Under the pieces are notes generated by a model that did not search any database, was not told the DNA's origin, and saw only the letters and a program-made list of their open reading frames with translations. The position numbers and the translations under genes were made by a program. Positions 18,914 to 27,890 of a stretch of DNA of 64,000 bases are shown here, piece after piece. The first letter of the stretch is position 1; every line of letters begins with the position of its first letter. This stretch comes from Paenibacillus brasilensis (GTDB taxonomy: Bacteria; Bacillota; Bacilli; Paenibacillales; Paenibacillaceae): assembly GCF_009363115.1 (NCBI RefSeq), contig NZ_CP045298.1:3097501-3161500 (forward strand), written 5' to 3'.

Positions 18914-19200
18914 GTTAAAAACTCATGGCATAACTATTTCATGCCATGAGTTTTTAACGGGCGGTCGTAAAGCCGCCCGTGAGCCAGCGAAGCGAGGCTC
19001 ATAGCAGGCAGGGCGAAGCTGCCTGCCCCAAAAGGGCAAAGAAGTAAGCCGCACGTTGGCGCCGCTCACTTCTTTGCCCTGGCACGTCCCCGCCTTTGCG
19101 AAGCAAACAGTCCGGGACGTGCCCCGCCGCCGCTGCAAAGGCGGCCACGCTCTAAAGCGTGTCCTTGTGGTTGGCGGGAAAATCCCGACAACCACAAGGA
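18914..19200. repeat. array of nine consecutive hairpins, purF|purM block
   Basis: Nine inverted repeats lie head to tail in under 300 bp. (1) GTTAAAAACTCATGGCAT with 18941-18958, perfect 18 bp. (2) CGGGCGG/CCGCCCG. (3) TGAGCC/GGCTCA around AGCGAAGCG. (4) GCAGGCA/TGCCTGC around GGCGAAGC. (5) GGGCAAAGAAGT/ACTTCTTTGCCC, perfect. (6) GGCACGTCCC/GGGACGTGCC enclosing TTTGCGAAGCAAA. (7) CCGCC/GGCGG. (8) CACGCT/AGCGTG. (9) TCCTTGTGGTTG/CAACCACAAGGA enclosing CGGGA/TCCCG. The first, with an A run on one side and a T run on the other, could also act as a terminator. Overlapping ORFs lack ribosome binding sites. Confidence 0.82.
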
Positions 19201-19265
19201 ACACACGCGACTCACAGCACGAGCCAACCACCAAGCAACACCCAACCCTACGCATCTGACCGGCT

Positions 19266-19328
19266 CTTGAGGGGTCCAGGGGGAGCAGCCCCATGGAATC
19301 CTCCCTGCTAGGGAGGACTTAGGAGGGT
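19266..19328 (+). repeat. GC-rich end module, copy 2 (before purM)
   Basis: Aligns with 12982-13047: CTTGAGGGG-TCC, then GGGG-AGCAG-CCCC, then TCCTCCC-TGCTA-GGGAGGA and CTTAGGAGGG. It ends 25 nt before the purM start, the same position relative to the gene as the first copy before purC. The stretch between the array and this module (19201-19265) shows nothing further. Confidence 0.75.
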
Positions 19329-19353
19329 CAATCATTTGAAGGAGTGTTCATGA

Positions 19354-20394
19354 ATGTCCGAAGCATACAAAAACGCAGGGGTAGATATCGCTGCCGGTAA
19401 TGAAGCAGTAGAACGGATGAAAAAGCACGTCAAGCGTACCTTCCGTCCCGAAGTGCTGACGGATTTGGGCGGATTCGGTGCTTTGTTCGGCCTGAATAAG
19501 GATAAGTACGAGGAGCCGGTACTCGTTTCCGGTACGGATGGAGTCGGTACGAAGCTGAAGCTTGCTTTCGCGATGGATCGTCATGACACCATTGGTATTG
19601 ATGCAGTTGCGATGTGTGTGAACGATATTGTCGTTGGGGGCGCAGAGCCGCTCTTTTTCCTCGACTACCTCGCCTGTGACAAGGTTGTACCCGAGAAAAT
19701 CGAAGCCATTGTCGCCGGAATCGCCGAGGGCTGCCACCAATCAGGTTGTGCGCTGGTCGGCGGTGAAACCGCAGAAATGCCAGGAATGTACAGCGATGGT
19801 GAATATGATATTGCCGGATTCACTGTCGGTATTGTGGATAAGAGCAAAATCATTAACGGCAGTTCCATCGCTCCCGGAGACACCGTAATCGGACTGGCCT
19901 CCAGCGGAGTGCATAGCAATGGATTCTCACTGGTTCGCAAGCTGTTATTGGAACAGCAAGGCTATGATTTACATGATGAAATCGAAGGCTTGAACGGCAA
20001 ACTGGGCGACGTACTGCTGGAGCCAACAAAAATCTATGTAAAATCCGTTTTGGCTTTGCTGGACAAGGTTAAGGTTAAAGGAATGGCGCATATCACGGGT
20101 GGCGGTTTTATCGAAAATATTCCGAGAGTGCTGCCGGATCACGTCAATGTGGATATAGAATATGGCGCTTGGCCGATTTTGCCGATTTTTCAGCTGATGC
20201 AGGAAAAAGGTGCAATTTCCAACAAAGACATGTTTACGACCTTTAATATGGGGATCGGATTGGTCATCGTTGTGGGCCAGGAAGATGCACAGACTGCACT
20301 GAATGCACTGAAAGAGCAGGGCGAAGATGCCTATGTGATCGGGAAGGTAACGGAAGGCAGCTCTATTGTGACCTTTACGGGAGCCGAGGTGTAA
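19354..20394 (+). CDS. purM: phosphoribosylformylglycinamidine cyclo-ligase (AIR synthetase)
   Basis: ATP-dependent ring closure of FGAM to AIR, cytosolic. It is a 346-residue AIRS-superfamily protein with [52 protein letters not shown] and [11 protein letters not shown], the usual nucleotide and metal sites. The start ATG 19354 follows GAAGGAG. Although it stands 711 bp behind purF, no terminator-free promoter is obvious in between, so expression probably depends on read-through of the repeat block or on an unseen promoter. It overlaps purN by TAATG. Confidence 0.96.
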   Translation: MSEAYKNAGVDIAAGNEAVERMKKHVKRTFRPEVLTDLGGFGALFGLNKDKYEEPVLVSGTDGVGTKLKLAFAMDRHDTIGIDAVAMCVNDIVVGGAEPLFFLDYLACDKVVPEKIEAIVAGIAEGCHQSGCALVGGETAEMPGMYSDGEYDIAGFTVGIVDKSKIINGSSIAPGDTVIGLASSGVHSNGFSLVRKLLLEQQGYDLHDEIEGLNGKLGDVLLEPTKIYVKSVLALLDKVKVKGMAHITGGGFIENIPRVLPDHVNVDIEYGAWPILPIFQLMQEKGAISNKDMFTTFNMGIGLVIVVGQEDAQTALNALKEQGEDAYVIGKVTEGSSIVTFTGAEV

Positions 20395-21008
20395 TGAGCG
20401 GTTACCGTATTGCTGTTTTTGCGTCAGGTGAAGGAACGAATTTTCAGTCATTGGTAGATGCGGCTGCGCGAGGAGAACTGGGCGGCGCATCCATAGAATT
20501 GTTAATCTGTGACAAGCCTGCGGCCCCTGCTGTAGCCAGAGCAGAGAAAGCCGGTATTGCTTGTCATACGTTTCGACCCAAGGAGTATGCTTCCAGAGAA
20601 GACTATGAGCGTGAACTGGTTGCTTTGCTGGAGCAGAAATCAATCGATCTCATTGTGCTAGCAGGCTACATGCGCCTGTTATCCAGTGTCATGGTCGATG
20701 CTTACGCCGGAAAAATCATTAATATTCATCCGTCACTGCTTCCTGCATTTCCTGGGAAAGATGCTGTCGGACAGGCGTTGGCTTATGGAGTCAAAGTCAG
20801 TGGGGTTACCGTTCATTTTGTAGATGGAGGTATGGATACCGGGGCCATTATTGCCCAGCGTGTGGTAGAAGTACACGATCATGATACAGCGGATTCGTTA
20901 TCTGCAGCTATTCAATCCGTGGAACGCCAGCTCTATCCGGAAGTGGTTAGCAGACTGGCTCAAGGCAAAATTCATTTGGATGGTCGCAAGGTGGTTTCAC
21001 TTCTCTAA
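20394..21008 (+). CDS. purN: phosphoribosylglycinamide formyltransferase
   Basis: Transfers a formyl group from 10-formyl-THF to GAR. It is 204 residues long. Motifs: RIAVFASGEGTNFQSLVDA (phosphate binding), LAGYMRLLSS, and the catalytic block IINIHPSLLPAFPGKDAVGQAL with Asn, His and a downstream Asp in VDGGMDTGAIIAQ. Translation restarts at the purM stop (TAATG overlap). A 106-nt gap separates it from purH. Confidence 0.96.
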   Translation: MSGYRIAVFASGEGTNFQSLVDAAARGELGGASIELLICDKPAAPAVARAEKAGIACHTFRPKEYASREDYERELVALLEQKSIDLIVLAGYMRLLSSVMVDAYAGKIINIHPSLLPAFPGKDAVGQALAYGVKVSGVTVHFVDGGMDTGAIIAQRVVEVHDHDTADSLSAAIQSVERQLYPEVVSRLAQGKIHLDGRKVVSLL

Positions 21009-21114
21009 AAATGATTGTAATTTGTCATATCATTGTCATATCAAGAATGCTGTATAAGCATTTTCCGATATTTCTCGGGAAATAAATTGATAAAGAGCTA
21101 AAGGAGGAGACAGG

Positions 21115-22662
21115 GTGACTATTAAAAGAGCACTCGTTAGTGTATCGGATAAACGGGGGATCGTGGAGTTTTGCCGCGAGTTGTCCAAATTAGGTGTGGA
21201 GATCGTTTCGACAGGGGGAACGAGTAGCTTGCTGGCGAAGGAGGGCATTCCTGTTATCGGAATTTCAGAGGTGACGGGATTTCCTGAAATTATGGACGGA
21301 CGAGTTAAAACGCTCCATCCTGCGGTACACAGCGGCTTGCTGGCTGTTCGGGATAATGAAGAGCATCAGCGTCAGATGAAGGAGCTTGGCTTGGGTTATA
21401 TTGATCTGGTCGTTGTGAATCTGTATCCTTTTGCGGAAACGATCGCCAAACCCGGTGTAACCTATGAGGACGCGATTGAAAATATCGACATCGGCGGTCC
21501 AACTATGCTGCGTTCTGCGGCGAAAAATCATGCTTTTGTAAGTGTCGTGGTCGATGCAGATGACTATAGCACCGTACTGGAAGAAATCCGCAAGGATGGC
21601 GATACCGAGCTGAACACCCGCAAGCGTTTGGCAGCAAAGGTTTTCCGTCATACGGCTGCATACGACGCTTTGATTTCCGATTATTTGTCGAATGTAACAG
21701 GCGAGCCATTGCCTGAGCGGTACACGGTAACCTATGAAAAAATTCAGGATTTGCGTTATGGAGAAAATCCACATCAACAGGCAGCCTTTTATCGTCAGCC
21801 GTTGGCAGCGAAAGGTACACTGACAACAGCCAAGCAGCTTCACGGTAAGGAGCTATCCTACAATAACATCAACGATGCTAACGCGGCACTGCAAATCGTC
21901 AAGGAATTCAGCGAACCAGCCGTGGTGGCGGTGAAGCATATGAACCCTTGCGGCGTGGGAATCGGCGGTAGTATTTATGAAGCGTACAGCAAGGCGTATG
22001 CGGCTGATCCAACCTCCATTTTTGGCGGCATTGTAGCGGCTAACCGGATTATTGATGGGGATACAGCCAAAAAACTGAGTGAAATCTTTTTGGAAATTGT
22101 ACTGGCACCGGGCTTTACGAAAGAAGCGATGGAAATTTTAACGAAAAAGAAAAATATCCGTTTGCTTGATATGGGTGAGATGTCCCCGTCTGAACAGCCG
22201 GAGAGCCGTTTTGTTGTGACTTCTATTGAAGGTGGCATGGTTGTTCAGCAAAATGACATTCATGCTTTAGACCCGGATGCACTTACAGTTGTAACGGAGC
22301 GTGCGCCGTCCGCGGAAGAACTGAAACAGCTTTTGTTTAGCTGGAAAGTGGTTAAGCATGTGAAATCCAATGCCATCGTCTTAGCAGCAGACAATATGAC
22401 CATTGGCGTAGGTGCAGGACAAATGAACCGTGTCGGAGCGGCCAAGATTGCCATTGAACAGGCTGGAGAAAAAACAAAGGGTGCGGTCCTGGCATCCGAT
22501 GCATACTTCCCGATGGGCGATACGCTGGAGCTGGCAGCTAAAGCTGGCATTACGGCAGTTATTCAGCCGGGCGGCTCCATCAAGGACGAAGAATCCATCA
22601 AGGTTGCTAACGAATATGGCATTGCAATGGTCTTTACAGGCGTGCGTCACTTCAAGCACTAA
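21115..22662 (+). CDS. purH: bifunctional AICAR formyltransferase / IMP cyclohydrolase
   Basis: Catalyses the last two steps to IMP. The N-terminal MGS-like cyclohydrolase domain (residues about 1-190: [29 protein letters not shown]) precedes the AICAR transformylase domain ([26 protein letters not shown] with the catalytic Lys-His, FKH at the end). At 515 residues it has the normal length. The start is GTG 21115 with AAGGAGGAGA upstream. The 71-nt gap to purD has its own RBS but no visible terminator. Confidence 0.96.
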   Translation: MTIKRALVSVSDKRGIVEFCRELSKLGVEIVSTGGTSSLLAKEGIPVIGISEVTGFPEIMDGRVKTLHPAVHSGLLAVRDNEEHQRQMKELGLGYIDLVVVNLYPFAETIAKPGVTYEDAIENIDIGGPTMLRSAAKNHAFVSVVVDADDYSTVLEEIRKDGDTELNTRKRLAAKVFRHTAAYDALISDYLSNVTGEPLPERYTVTYEKIQDLRYGENPHQQAAFYRQPLAAKGTLTTAKQLHGKELSYNNINDANAALQIVKEFSEPAVVAVKHMNPCGVGIGGSIYEAYSKAYAADPTSIFGGIVAANRIIDGDTAKKLSEIFLEIVLAPGFTKEAMEILTKKKNIRLLDMGEMSPSEQPESRFVVTSIEGGMVVQQNDIHALDPDALTVVTERAPSAEELKQLLFSWKVVKHVKSNAIVLAADNMTIGVGAGQMNRVGAAKIAIEQAGEKTKGAVLASDAYFPMGDTLELAAKAGITAVIQPGGSIKDEESIKVANEYGIAMVFTGVRHFKH

Positions 22663-22733
22663 GCTGCATTAGTTAGGATGCAAAGCATTTTCACACCTGA
22701 ATGATCATAATAGGAGCGGGAGGAATCACCTGA

Positions 22734-23999
22734 ATGGATATTTTGGTTATCGGAGGGGGCGGCCGCGAGCATGCGATTGTGTGGGCGCTGAAGAAGAGCC
22801 CCAAGGCCGGAAAAATCTACTGTGCGCCGGGCAATGCCGGCATTGGACAGCTAGCGGAGTGCGTTCCGATTCCGGTGAGTGAGTTTGACGCGCTAACAGA
22901 GCTGGCAGAATCCAAAAAAGTCGGACTTGTCGTGGTTGGCCCCGATGATCCGCTGGCTGACGGCATTGTGGATGCCTTTGAAGCGAAAGGCATTCCGGTA
23001 TTCGGACCGCGTAAAAATGCAGCAGAAATTGAAGGTAGTAAAATCTTCATGAAGGATTTGCTGCACAAATACCATATTCCGACAGCAACCTATCGCAAGT
23101 TTTATACCTACGAGGAAGCACATGTTTATTTGAAGGAACAGCCAATTCCGGTGGTCATCAAGGCAGACGGACTGGCAGCGGGCAAAGGGGTAACAGTCGC
23201 CTTCTCGATGGAGGAGGCAGAAAAGGCTCTGTCCGATATTATGGTAGCGAAGGTGTTTGGAGAAGCGGGTGCACAGGTCGTGATCGAGGAATTTCTTGCC
23301 GGACAGGAGATGTCAATTCTCTCCTTTGTCGATGGTGAAACGGTTCGTCCGATGGCAGCGGCGCAAGACCACAAGCCGGTTTTTGATGGTGATAAAGGGC
23401 CAAACACCGGAGGCATGGGCACCTATTCTCCACTGCCGCACATAGCGGATTCCATTATTGAGGAAGCCATTGAGACGATTATTAAGCCGACGGCAAAAGC
23501 AATGGTTGCGGAAGGGCGCCCGTTCCGGGGTGTGTTATTCGCTGGATTGATGATTTCGCCAGATGGCAAGCCGAAGACGATTGAGTTTAACGCACGCTTC
23601 GGTGATCCGGAAACTCAAGTCGTACTGCCCCGTCTAAAATCCGATCTGCTCGATATTTTTCTCGCTGCCGTGAACGGCACGCTGGATCAGGTGGAGATCG
23701 AGTGGAAGGATGAAGCGGCGGTGTGTGTGGTGCTGGCTTCCGGAGGCTATCCAGCAGCCTACGCCAAAGGTATACCGATTCACGGACTGGATCAGGCAGA
23801 CGAAGCCATCGTGTTCCATGCCGGAACAGGCATCAATGAGCAGGGGGAGTGGATAACGAACGGCGGACGCGTATTAGGCGTGGTCGGCTTAGGTCGTGAC
23901 ATTGCCGCGGCACGGGACAAGGCTTACGAGCAGGCGGCACGTATTATCTTTGAAGGCAAGCACAATCGTACGGATATTGCGGCAAAAGCATTGCTGTAG
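22734..23999 (+). CDS. purD: phosphoribosylamine--glycine ligase
   Basis: ATP-grasp enzyme that couples phosphoribosylamine and glycine to GAR. It has an N-terminal Rossmann-like MDILVIGGGGREHAIVWAL, ATP-grasp loops VVIKADGLAAGKGV and KGPNTGGMGTYSP, and metal-binding EFNARFGDPETQV. Length is 421 residues, the family norm. The ATG 22734 follows GGGAGGAATCACCTGA. It is the last gene of the operon, ahead of a hairpin terminator. Confidence 0.96.
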   Translation: MDILVIGGGGREHAIVWALKKSPKAGKIYCAPGNAGIGQLAECVPIPVSEFDALTELAESKKVGLVVVGPDDPLADGIVDAFEAKGIPVFGPRKNAAEIEGSKIFMKDLLHKYHIPTATYRKFYTYEEAHVYLKEQPIPVVIKADGLAAGKGVTVAFSMEEAEKALSDIMVAKVFGEAGAQVVIEEFLAGQEMSILSFVDGETVRPMAAAQDHKPVFDGDKGPNTGGMGTYSPLPHIADSIIEEAIETIIKPTAKAMVAEGRPFRGVLFAGLMISPDGKPKTIEFNARFGDPETQVVLPRLKSDLLDIFLAAVNGTLDQVEIEWKDEAAVCVVLASGGYPAAYAKGIPIHGLDQADEAIVFHAGTGINEQGEWITNGGRVLGVVGLGRDIAAARDKAYEQAARIIFEGKHNRTDIAAKALL

Positions 24000-24015
24000 C
24001 AGAGCTTTACAAGAT

Positions 24016-24046
24016 AAAGAGAGTCTCTTCGGAGGTTCTCTTTTTT
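24016..24046 (+). terminator. purine operon terminator
   Basis: AAAGAGAGTCTC-TTCG-GAGGTTCTCTTTTTT: a hairpin with a UUCG tetraloop and a T run, 17 nt after the purD stop codon. Confidence 0.87.
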
Positions 24047-24088
24047 GTTATACGCACAGTATGGAATTGGTTTAACAAAAGTCTACTT

Positions 24089-24132
24089 ATCCTATAGGAT
24101 TAAAAGTATAAAACTGACTGACTGATCAATCG
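24089..24132 (+). promoter_or_regulatory. possible operators upstream of tetR-family gene
   Basis: Two palindromes lie in the leader: a perfect 12-bp ATCCTATAGGAT (24089-24100) and an imperfect TGACTGA|TCAATCG (24119-24132), directly before the GGGAGGAGGG ribosome binding site. TetR-family proteins often bind such sites in front of their own gene. This is an inference from position and symmetry only. Confidence 0.38.
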
Positions 24133-24146
24133 GGAGGAGGGAACCT

Positions 24147-24824
24147 ATGCAGCCACAGAAGGCGAAGCAGTCCGAAACCGCTGCGAATGAGCAATCTGCT
24201 GACCGTACTGGAGAAGAAACAGACCGTAGAACGCAGCTTCTCCACATTGCATTGAAGCGATTCGCTGAGCAGGGCTACCATCAAACGAAAATTTCAGATA
24301 TTGTGGTGGAGGCTGGCGTAGCCCAAGGCACGTTTTATTGGCATTTTAAAAGCAAAGAGGCATTGGCGCTGGAGATTATTGCTACAGGTTGTGAACAGCT
24401 ACTGTCAGCGATAGGACAGGGCTATCGCCGCGATGCGGGAACGCTGGCTGATATGGTTAAGGCTTCTGAAGCACTGTTTGTCCGTTTATTTGATTTTTCC
24501 TTGGAGAATCGCTATCTGATGGGCTTGCTGCTGAGCGGCAGCGGCGTCGATGAACCTGTGCGTCAAAGTATCCGGGAGACAAGAACCGCAATGGAGCTGG
24601 CATTCCGGCGCAATATGGAAAGAGCAATCGAGCTGAACATGCTGCCTGCCGAGCTGGATGTCGAATTACGGGCGGCATTACTTATGAGTATGATCGAGGG
24701 CGTCATTACACGCTGGCTATTCGGTTCCGAGGGAACACATGACCATATGAGGCAGGTAACGGCTAAAAGATTGGCGGCAGAGGCGGCTAGCTTTGAATTT
24801 TACGGCTTGTTAGGTCAAGGCTAG
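24147..24824 (+). CDS. TetR/AcrR family transcriptional regulator
   Basis: A 225-residue repressor-type regulator. After a polar N-terminal tail of about 30 residues (QPQKAKQSETAANEQ), the HTH reads RTQLLHIALKRFAEQGYHQT, then ISDIVVEAGVAQGTFYWHF and KSKEALALEI, the classical TetR pattern. The C-terminal ligand domain (about 85-225) is variable, so the inducer is unknown. GGGAGGAGGG lies 5 nt before ATG 24147. It precedes an amino-acid importer by about 100 nt on the same strand, but nothing shows that it controls it. Confidence 0.9.
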   Translation: MQPQKAKQSETAANEQSADRTGEETDRRTQLLHIALKRFAEQGYHQTKISDIVVEAGVAQGTFYWHFKSKEALALEIIATGCEQLLSAIGQGYRRDAGTLADMVKASEALFVRLFDFSLENRYLMGLLLSGSGVDEPVRQSIRETRTAMELAFRRNMERAIELNMLPAELDVELRAALLMSMIEGVITRWLFGSEGTHDHMRQVTAKRLAAEAASFEFYGLLGQG

Positions 24825-24925
24825 ACGGTCAATATCGCATGAATGGGCAGTAGGCGATAAATAATATATAGCCAAATTACACATATGCATTCAATCATTT
24901 ACATCCAGACAGGAGAGAACGATTT

Positions 24926-25780
24926 ATGAAAACACGTAAAAAAGGGCTTCTGGTAACCACCCTTATGACTCTGGCATTGTTCAGCCTTGTGCTGGGTGCT
25001 TGCGGAACGAAGCAGGAAGCTTCCAATACAGGTAACGGTGCGGGGAGCAATGAGGTCGCGGGTAATCAGCTTGAAGCGATCAAGAAGGCTGGTGTGATCA
25101 AGGTCGGCATGATGGGGACCTACCCACCGTACAATTTTTTGAACGATAAAAAGGAACTGGACGGATTTGATGTGGATATCGCCAAAGAATTGGCGAAGCG
25201 AATTGGAGTGAAACCGGAGTTTACAGCACAGGAATTTTCGGGACTGATTCCAAGCTTGCAAAAGAAAAAATTCGATGCGGTGATCAGCCAGGTAACGATT
25301 ACAGAGGATCGTAAAAAGGCAATTGACTTCACAGAGCCTTATATCACAAACCATGTAAATATTATCGTAAACAGTAAAACCAATGATATTACCAAGCTGG
25401 AGGATTTCAAAGGCAAAACCATTGGTGTCGGCTTGGGAACGAATGATGAGTCTTATCTGCGTAACGAAGTGCTGCCGAAGGTAGGCGATTTTGAGATTAA
25501 AACGTATGATGATGTCATTACGTCCTTAAAGGATCTTAACTCTGGCCGCATTGACGCAACCATTAACAATCTGTATGCACTCAAGCCTATTGTCGATAAA
25601 AATGGCTTTCAGATTAAAGCGGTGGGTGAACCGATTAAATCCGACCAAGCGGGCGTAGCCATTCACCAGAATACGCCTGAGCTTAAAGAAGCCTTGAACA
25701 AGGCTCTGAAAGCAATGAAGGAAGACGGCACATATAAAACAATTTTCAAAAAATGGTTCAGCGAGGAGCCAAAAGAATAA
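24926..25780 (+). CDS. amino-acid ABC transporter substrate-binding lipoprotein
   Basis: A family 3 solute-binding protein, 284 residues. Signal peptide with lipobox LVLGAC (Cys near residue 26), so it is anchored to the outer face of the membrane. The mature part begins with a polar linker, then VIKVGMMGTYPPYNF and GFDVDIAKELAKRIGV, the amino-acid-binding pattern, with DAVISQVTITEDRKKAIDFTEPY. It resembles cystine/arginine-type binding proteins (TcyA, YxeM, ArtP), but the substrate cannot be fixed by reading. It is followed after 85 nt by its permease and then the ATPase. ATG 24926 has AGGAGAG upstream. Confidence 0.9.
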   Translation: MKTRKKGLLVTTLMTLALFSLVLGACGTKQEASNTGNGAGSNEVAGNQLEAIKKAGVIKVGMMGTYPPYNFLNDKKELDGFDVDIAKELAKRIGVKPEFTAQEFSGLIPSLQKKKFDAVISQVTITEDRKKAIDFTEPYITNHVNIIVNSKTNDITKLEDFKGKTIGVGLGTNDESYLRNEVLPKVGDFEIKTYDDVITSLKDLNSGRIDATINNLYALKPIVDKNGFQIKAVGEPIKSDQAGVAIHQNTPELKEALNKALKAMKEDGTYKTIFKKWFSEEPKE

Positions 25781-25865
25781 CGCAAGCCTGTTACAGGCGT
25801 CTGGCTCCGGTCCTGGCTTTTATGCTCACATGGGGCCACTCGTCTGAAAGAAGGGAATATAACCG

Positions 25866-26513
25866 ATGCTTGAATTAATGTGGGAGAACGTCCCTTTTCT
25901 ATTAAAGGGCGCTTATTATACGCTGTATATTACGATTGTTTCTATGCTTTTCGGCTTAATCATTGGTTTGGTTGTAGCTGTCGCACGATTGAAGGGGAAT
26001 CGCCCTGTCCGGTGGTTGTCGCGCAGTTATGTATCTATCATCCGGGGGACGCCCGTTCTGGTGCAGATTGCGGTCATTTATTATGGGCTGGATGATTACG
26101 GAATATCGTTTGGATCGCTGACGGCTGTTTGTCTTGCTCTCAGTATTAACACGGGAGCGTACTTATCGGAGACGTTCCGTGGGGCGATCCTCGCCGTACC
26201 ACAGGGACAGACCGAAGCGCTCTATGCTACGGGAATGTCGCCTGGTCAAACGATGTGGCGTATCATTCTTCCACAGGCTGTACGCATTGCGATTCCCCCG
26301 ATGGGGAATACGTTTGTTGGTATGCTTAAGGAAACGTCGCTTGTCTCGGTCATCGGGGTCAGTGAATTGATGCGTCAGGCACAGCTTTTACAGGCGCAGT
26401 ATTTGCGCTACATGCCGTTTCTGCTCGAAATTGGCCTGATGTACTGGATTATGAGCATTGGATTCTCCGCTATACTGGAGCGGGTGGAAAAGCGTCTGGC
26501 TCGAGCCTATTAA
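25866..26513 (+). CDS. amino-acid ABC transporter permease (HisM/ArtQ family)
   Basis: A 215-residue integral membrane subunit with about five membrane segments. The N-terminus PFLLKGAYYTLYITIVSMLF is the usual HisM-type start. The EAA loop that docks the ATPase is visible in TEALYATGMSPGQTMWRIIL (around residues 117-136). Only one permease gene is present, so the importer is probably built on a homodimer. It is encoded between its binding protein and ATPase. Confidence 0.92.
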   Translation: MLELMWENVPFLLKGAYYTLYITIVSMLFGLIIGLVVAVARLKGNRPVRWLSRSYVSIIRGTPVLVQIAVIYYGLDDYGISFGSLTAVCLALSINTGAYLSETFRGAILAVPQGQTEALYATGMSPGQTMWRIILPQAVRIAIPPMGNTFVGMLKETSLVSVIGVSELMRQAQLLQAQYLRYMPFLLEIGLMYWIMSIGFSAILERVEKRLARAY

Positions 26514-26530
26514 GGTGGAGATGATGGAAG

Positions 26531-27277
26531 ATGATAACAACATACGGATTGGGTAAACGTTTCGGAGAAGTAGAGGTTCTGAAAAGCATTGATTTTCAGG
26601 TCGCTGCTCGTGAAATCGTCGTATTGCTTGGCCCGAGCGGCTCGGGTAAAAGTACCTTGCTGCGTTGCTTGAACGGTCTGGAGGAGCTGTCTTCCGGCAG
26701 GTTTGCAGTGAACGGGATTGAGGTCGATGCCATCGCTCCTCTTCGTACACGTCAAGCAGCCATCCGTAACATTCGCAGACAGACGGGAATGGTGTTTCAG
26801 CAATTCAATTTCTACCCGCACAAAACCGCCATCGGCAATGTCATTGAAGGATTGGTAACGGTGAAAAAAATGCCGCGCGACCAGGCCATGTCCATCGGAC
26901 AACGGTTGCTGGAGCGTGTGGGCCTGGCGGACAAGCAGGACGTACATCCTGCCCGTTTGTCCGGTGGACAGCAGCAACGGGTGGCCATTGCGCGTGCGCT
27001 GGCGATGGACCCGGCGATCATGCTGTTCGACGAGCCGACCTCGGCGCTTGATCCCGAACTGGTCGGGGAAGTGCTGAGCGTGATGCGGGAGCTGGCTCAA
27101 GAGGGGATGACGATGGTTGTCGTCACCCATGAGATGAAATTTGCCCGTGAGGTGGCGGACAAGATTGTATTTATGGCAGACGGTGTTATTTTGGAGGAGG
27201 CTGCACCACAGGCATTTTTCGAGGCTCCCCGGCACGAGAGAACACAAAAATTTTTGCGCCAGATTAGTGAGTTTTGA
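26531..27277 (+). CDS. amino-acid ABC transporter ATP-binding protein
   Basis: The 248-residue ATPase of the polar amino-acid importer. Walker [10 protein letters not shown] (about residues 36-44), Q-loop [14 protein letters not shown], signature [15 protein letters not shown], Walker [15 protein letters not shown] and the H-loop VVTHEM are all present and intact. ATG 26531 lies 17 nt after the permease stop, with GGTGGAG upstream. It completes a three-gene importer with the binding protein (24926) and permease (25866). Confidence 0.94.
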   Translation: MITTYGLGKRFGEVEVLKSIDFQVAAREIVVLLGPSGSGKSTLLRCLNGLEELSSGRFAVNGIEVDAIAPLRTRQAAIRNIRRQTGMVFQQFNFYPHKTAIGNVIEGLVTVKKMPRDQAMSIGQRLLERVGLADKQDVHPARLSGGQQQRVAIARALAMDPAIMLFDEPTSALDPELVGEVLSVMRELAQEGMTMVVVTHEMKFAREVADKIVFMADGVILEEAAPQAFFEAPRHERTQKFLRQISEF

Positions 27278-27330
27278 GACAAGAATGACGTTTGATTATA
27301 GATTATTAAGTGAGAAAGAAGGCTTTAATT

Positions 27331-27756
27331 ATGAAAGTATCTACAACTTGGCATGGCAAACGCGCATTTACTTCGGAGGGATCGTCCGGTTATTCGGTTG
27401 GGATGGATGCTACGGCTGCATATGGCGGCGATGGTAAGGGGATGACACCAATGGAGCTGCTGCTGGCAGGTCTGGCGGGATGTATCGGTATTGATATTAC
27501 GGTGATTCTCGATCGTTTCTTGTCAGACATTACCCGAATTGATATTGATGCAGAAGGTACGCGCAAGGAACAAATGCCGACAGGCTTTACAGCAATTGAT
27601 CTGACGTTCCATGTAGATGGAGATATACCGGATTATCGTGTGTGGAAGGCGATTCAGATGGGCAAGGAAAAATATTGTGCAGTATCCGATTCCTTAAAAG
27701 CGGACATCCGCATGCACCTCATTTTGAATGGAATTGAAGTACCGCAGCCTGCATAA
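27331..27756 (+). CDS. OsmC/Ohr family peroxiredoxin-like protein
   Basis: A small (141-residue) cytosolic peroxidase-fold protein. The two family cysteines are present: LAGLAGCIGID and KEKYCAVSDSLK, the pair that reduces organic peroxides in OsmC/Ohr proteins. YhfA-like OsmC proteins share the start MKVSTTWHGKRAF. ATG 27331 is preferred over GTG 27310 because AAAGAAGG lies 8 nt before it. It lies 53 nt after the importer ATPase, with a terminator behind it, so it may be cotranscribed with the importer. Confidence 0.87.
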   Translation: MKVSTTWHGKRAFTSEGSSGYSVGMDATAAYGGDGKGMTPMELLLAGLAGCIGIDITVILDRFLSDITRIDIDAEGTRKEQMPTGFTAIDLTFHVDGDIPDYRVWKAIQMGKEKYCAVSDSLKADIRMHLILNGIEVPQPA

Positions 27757-27768
27757 GTGCGGGAGCTT

Positions 27769-27816
27769 ACAGGGAGAGCCTGCCTGTGTCATATACAGGG
27801 GGCTCTCTGTTTTCTT
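27769..27816 (+). terminator. terminator after osmC-like gene
   Basis: ACAGGGAGAGCC and GGCTCTCTGT form the main stem, with an inner CTGT/ACAG hairpin, followed by TTTTCTTTTT. Confidence 0.87.
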
Positions 27817-27863
27817 TTTATTGTGGCTATGTTAAATCATAATGTTGATTTTCGACCAAAAGA

Positions 27864-27886
27864 AAACCGCCCTGATAGGCGGTAAT
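27864..27886 (-). terminator. terminator of GNAT gene (reverse strand)
   Basis: ACCGCC-TATCAG-GGCGGT on the reverse strand is followed by TTTTCTTTTGG. It sits 5 nt after the stop codon of the acetyltransferase. Confidence 0.82.
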
Positions 27887-27890
27887 TGAA

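Noticed and set aside
18597..19335. ORFs across the purF|purM block on both strands
   Set aside because: Same reason: frames follow inverted repeats and have no RBS or protein-like pattern.
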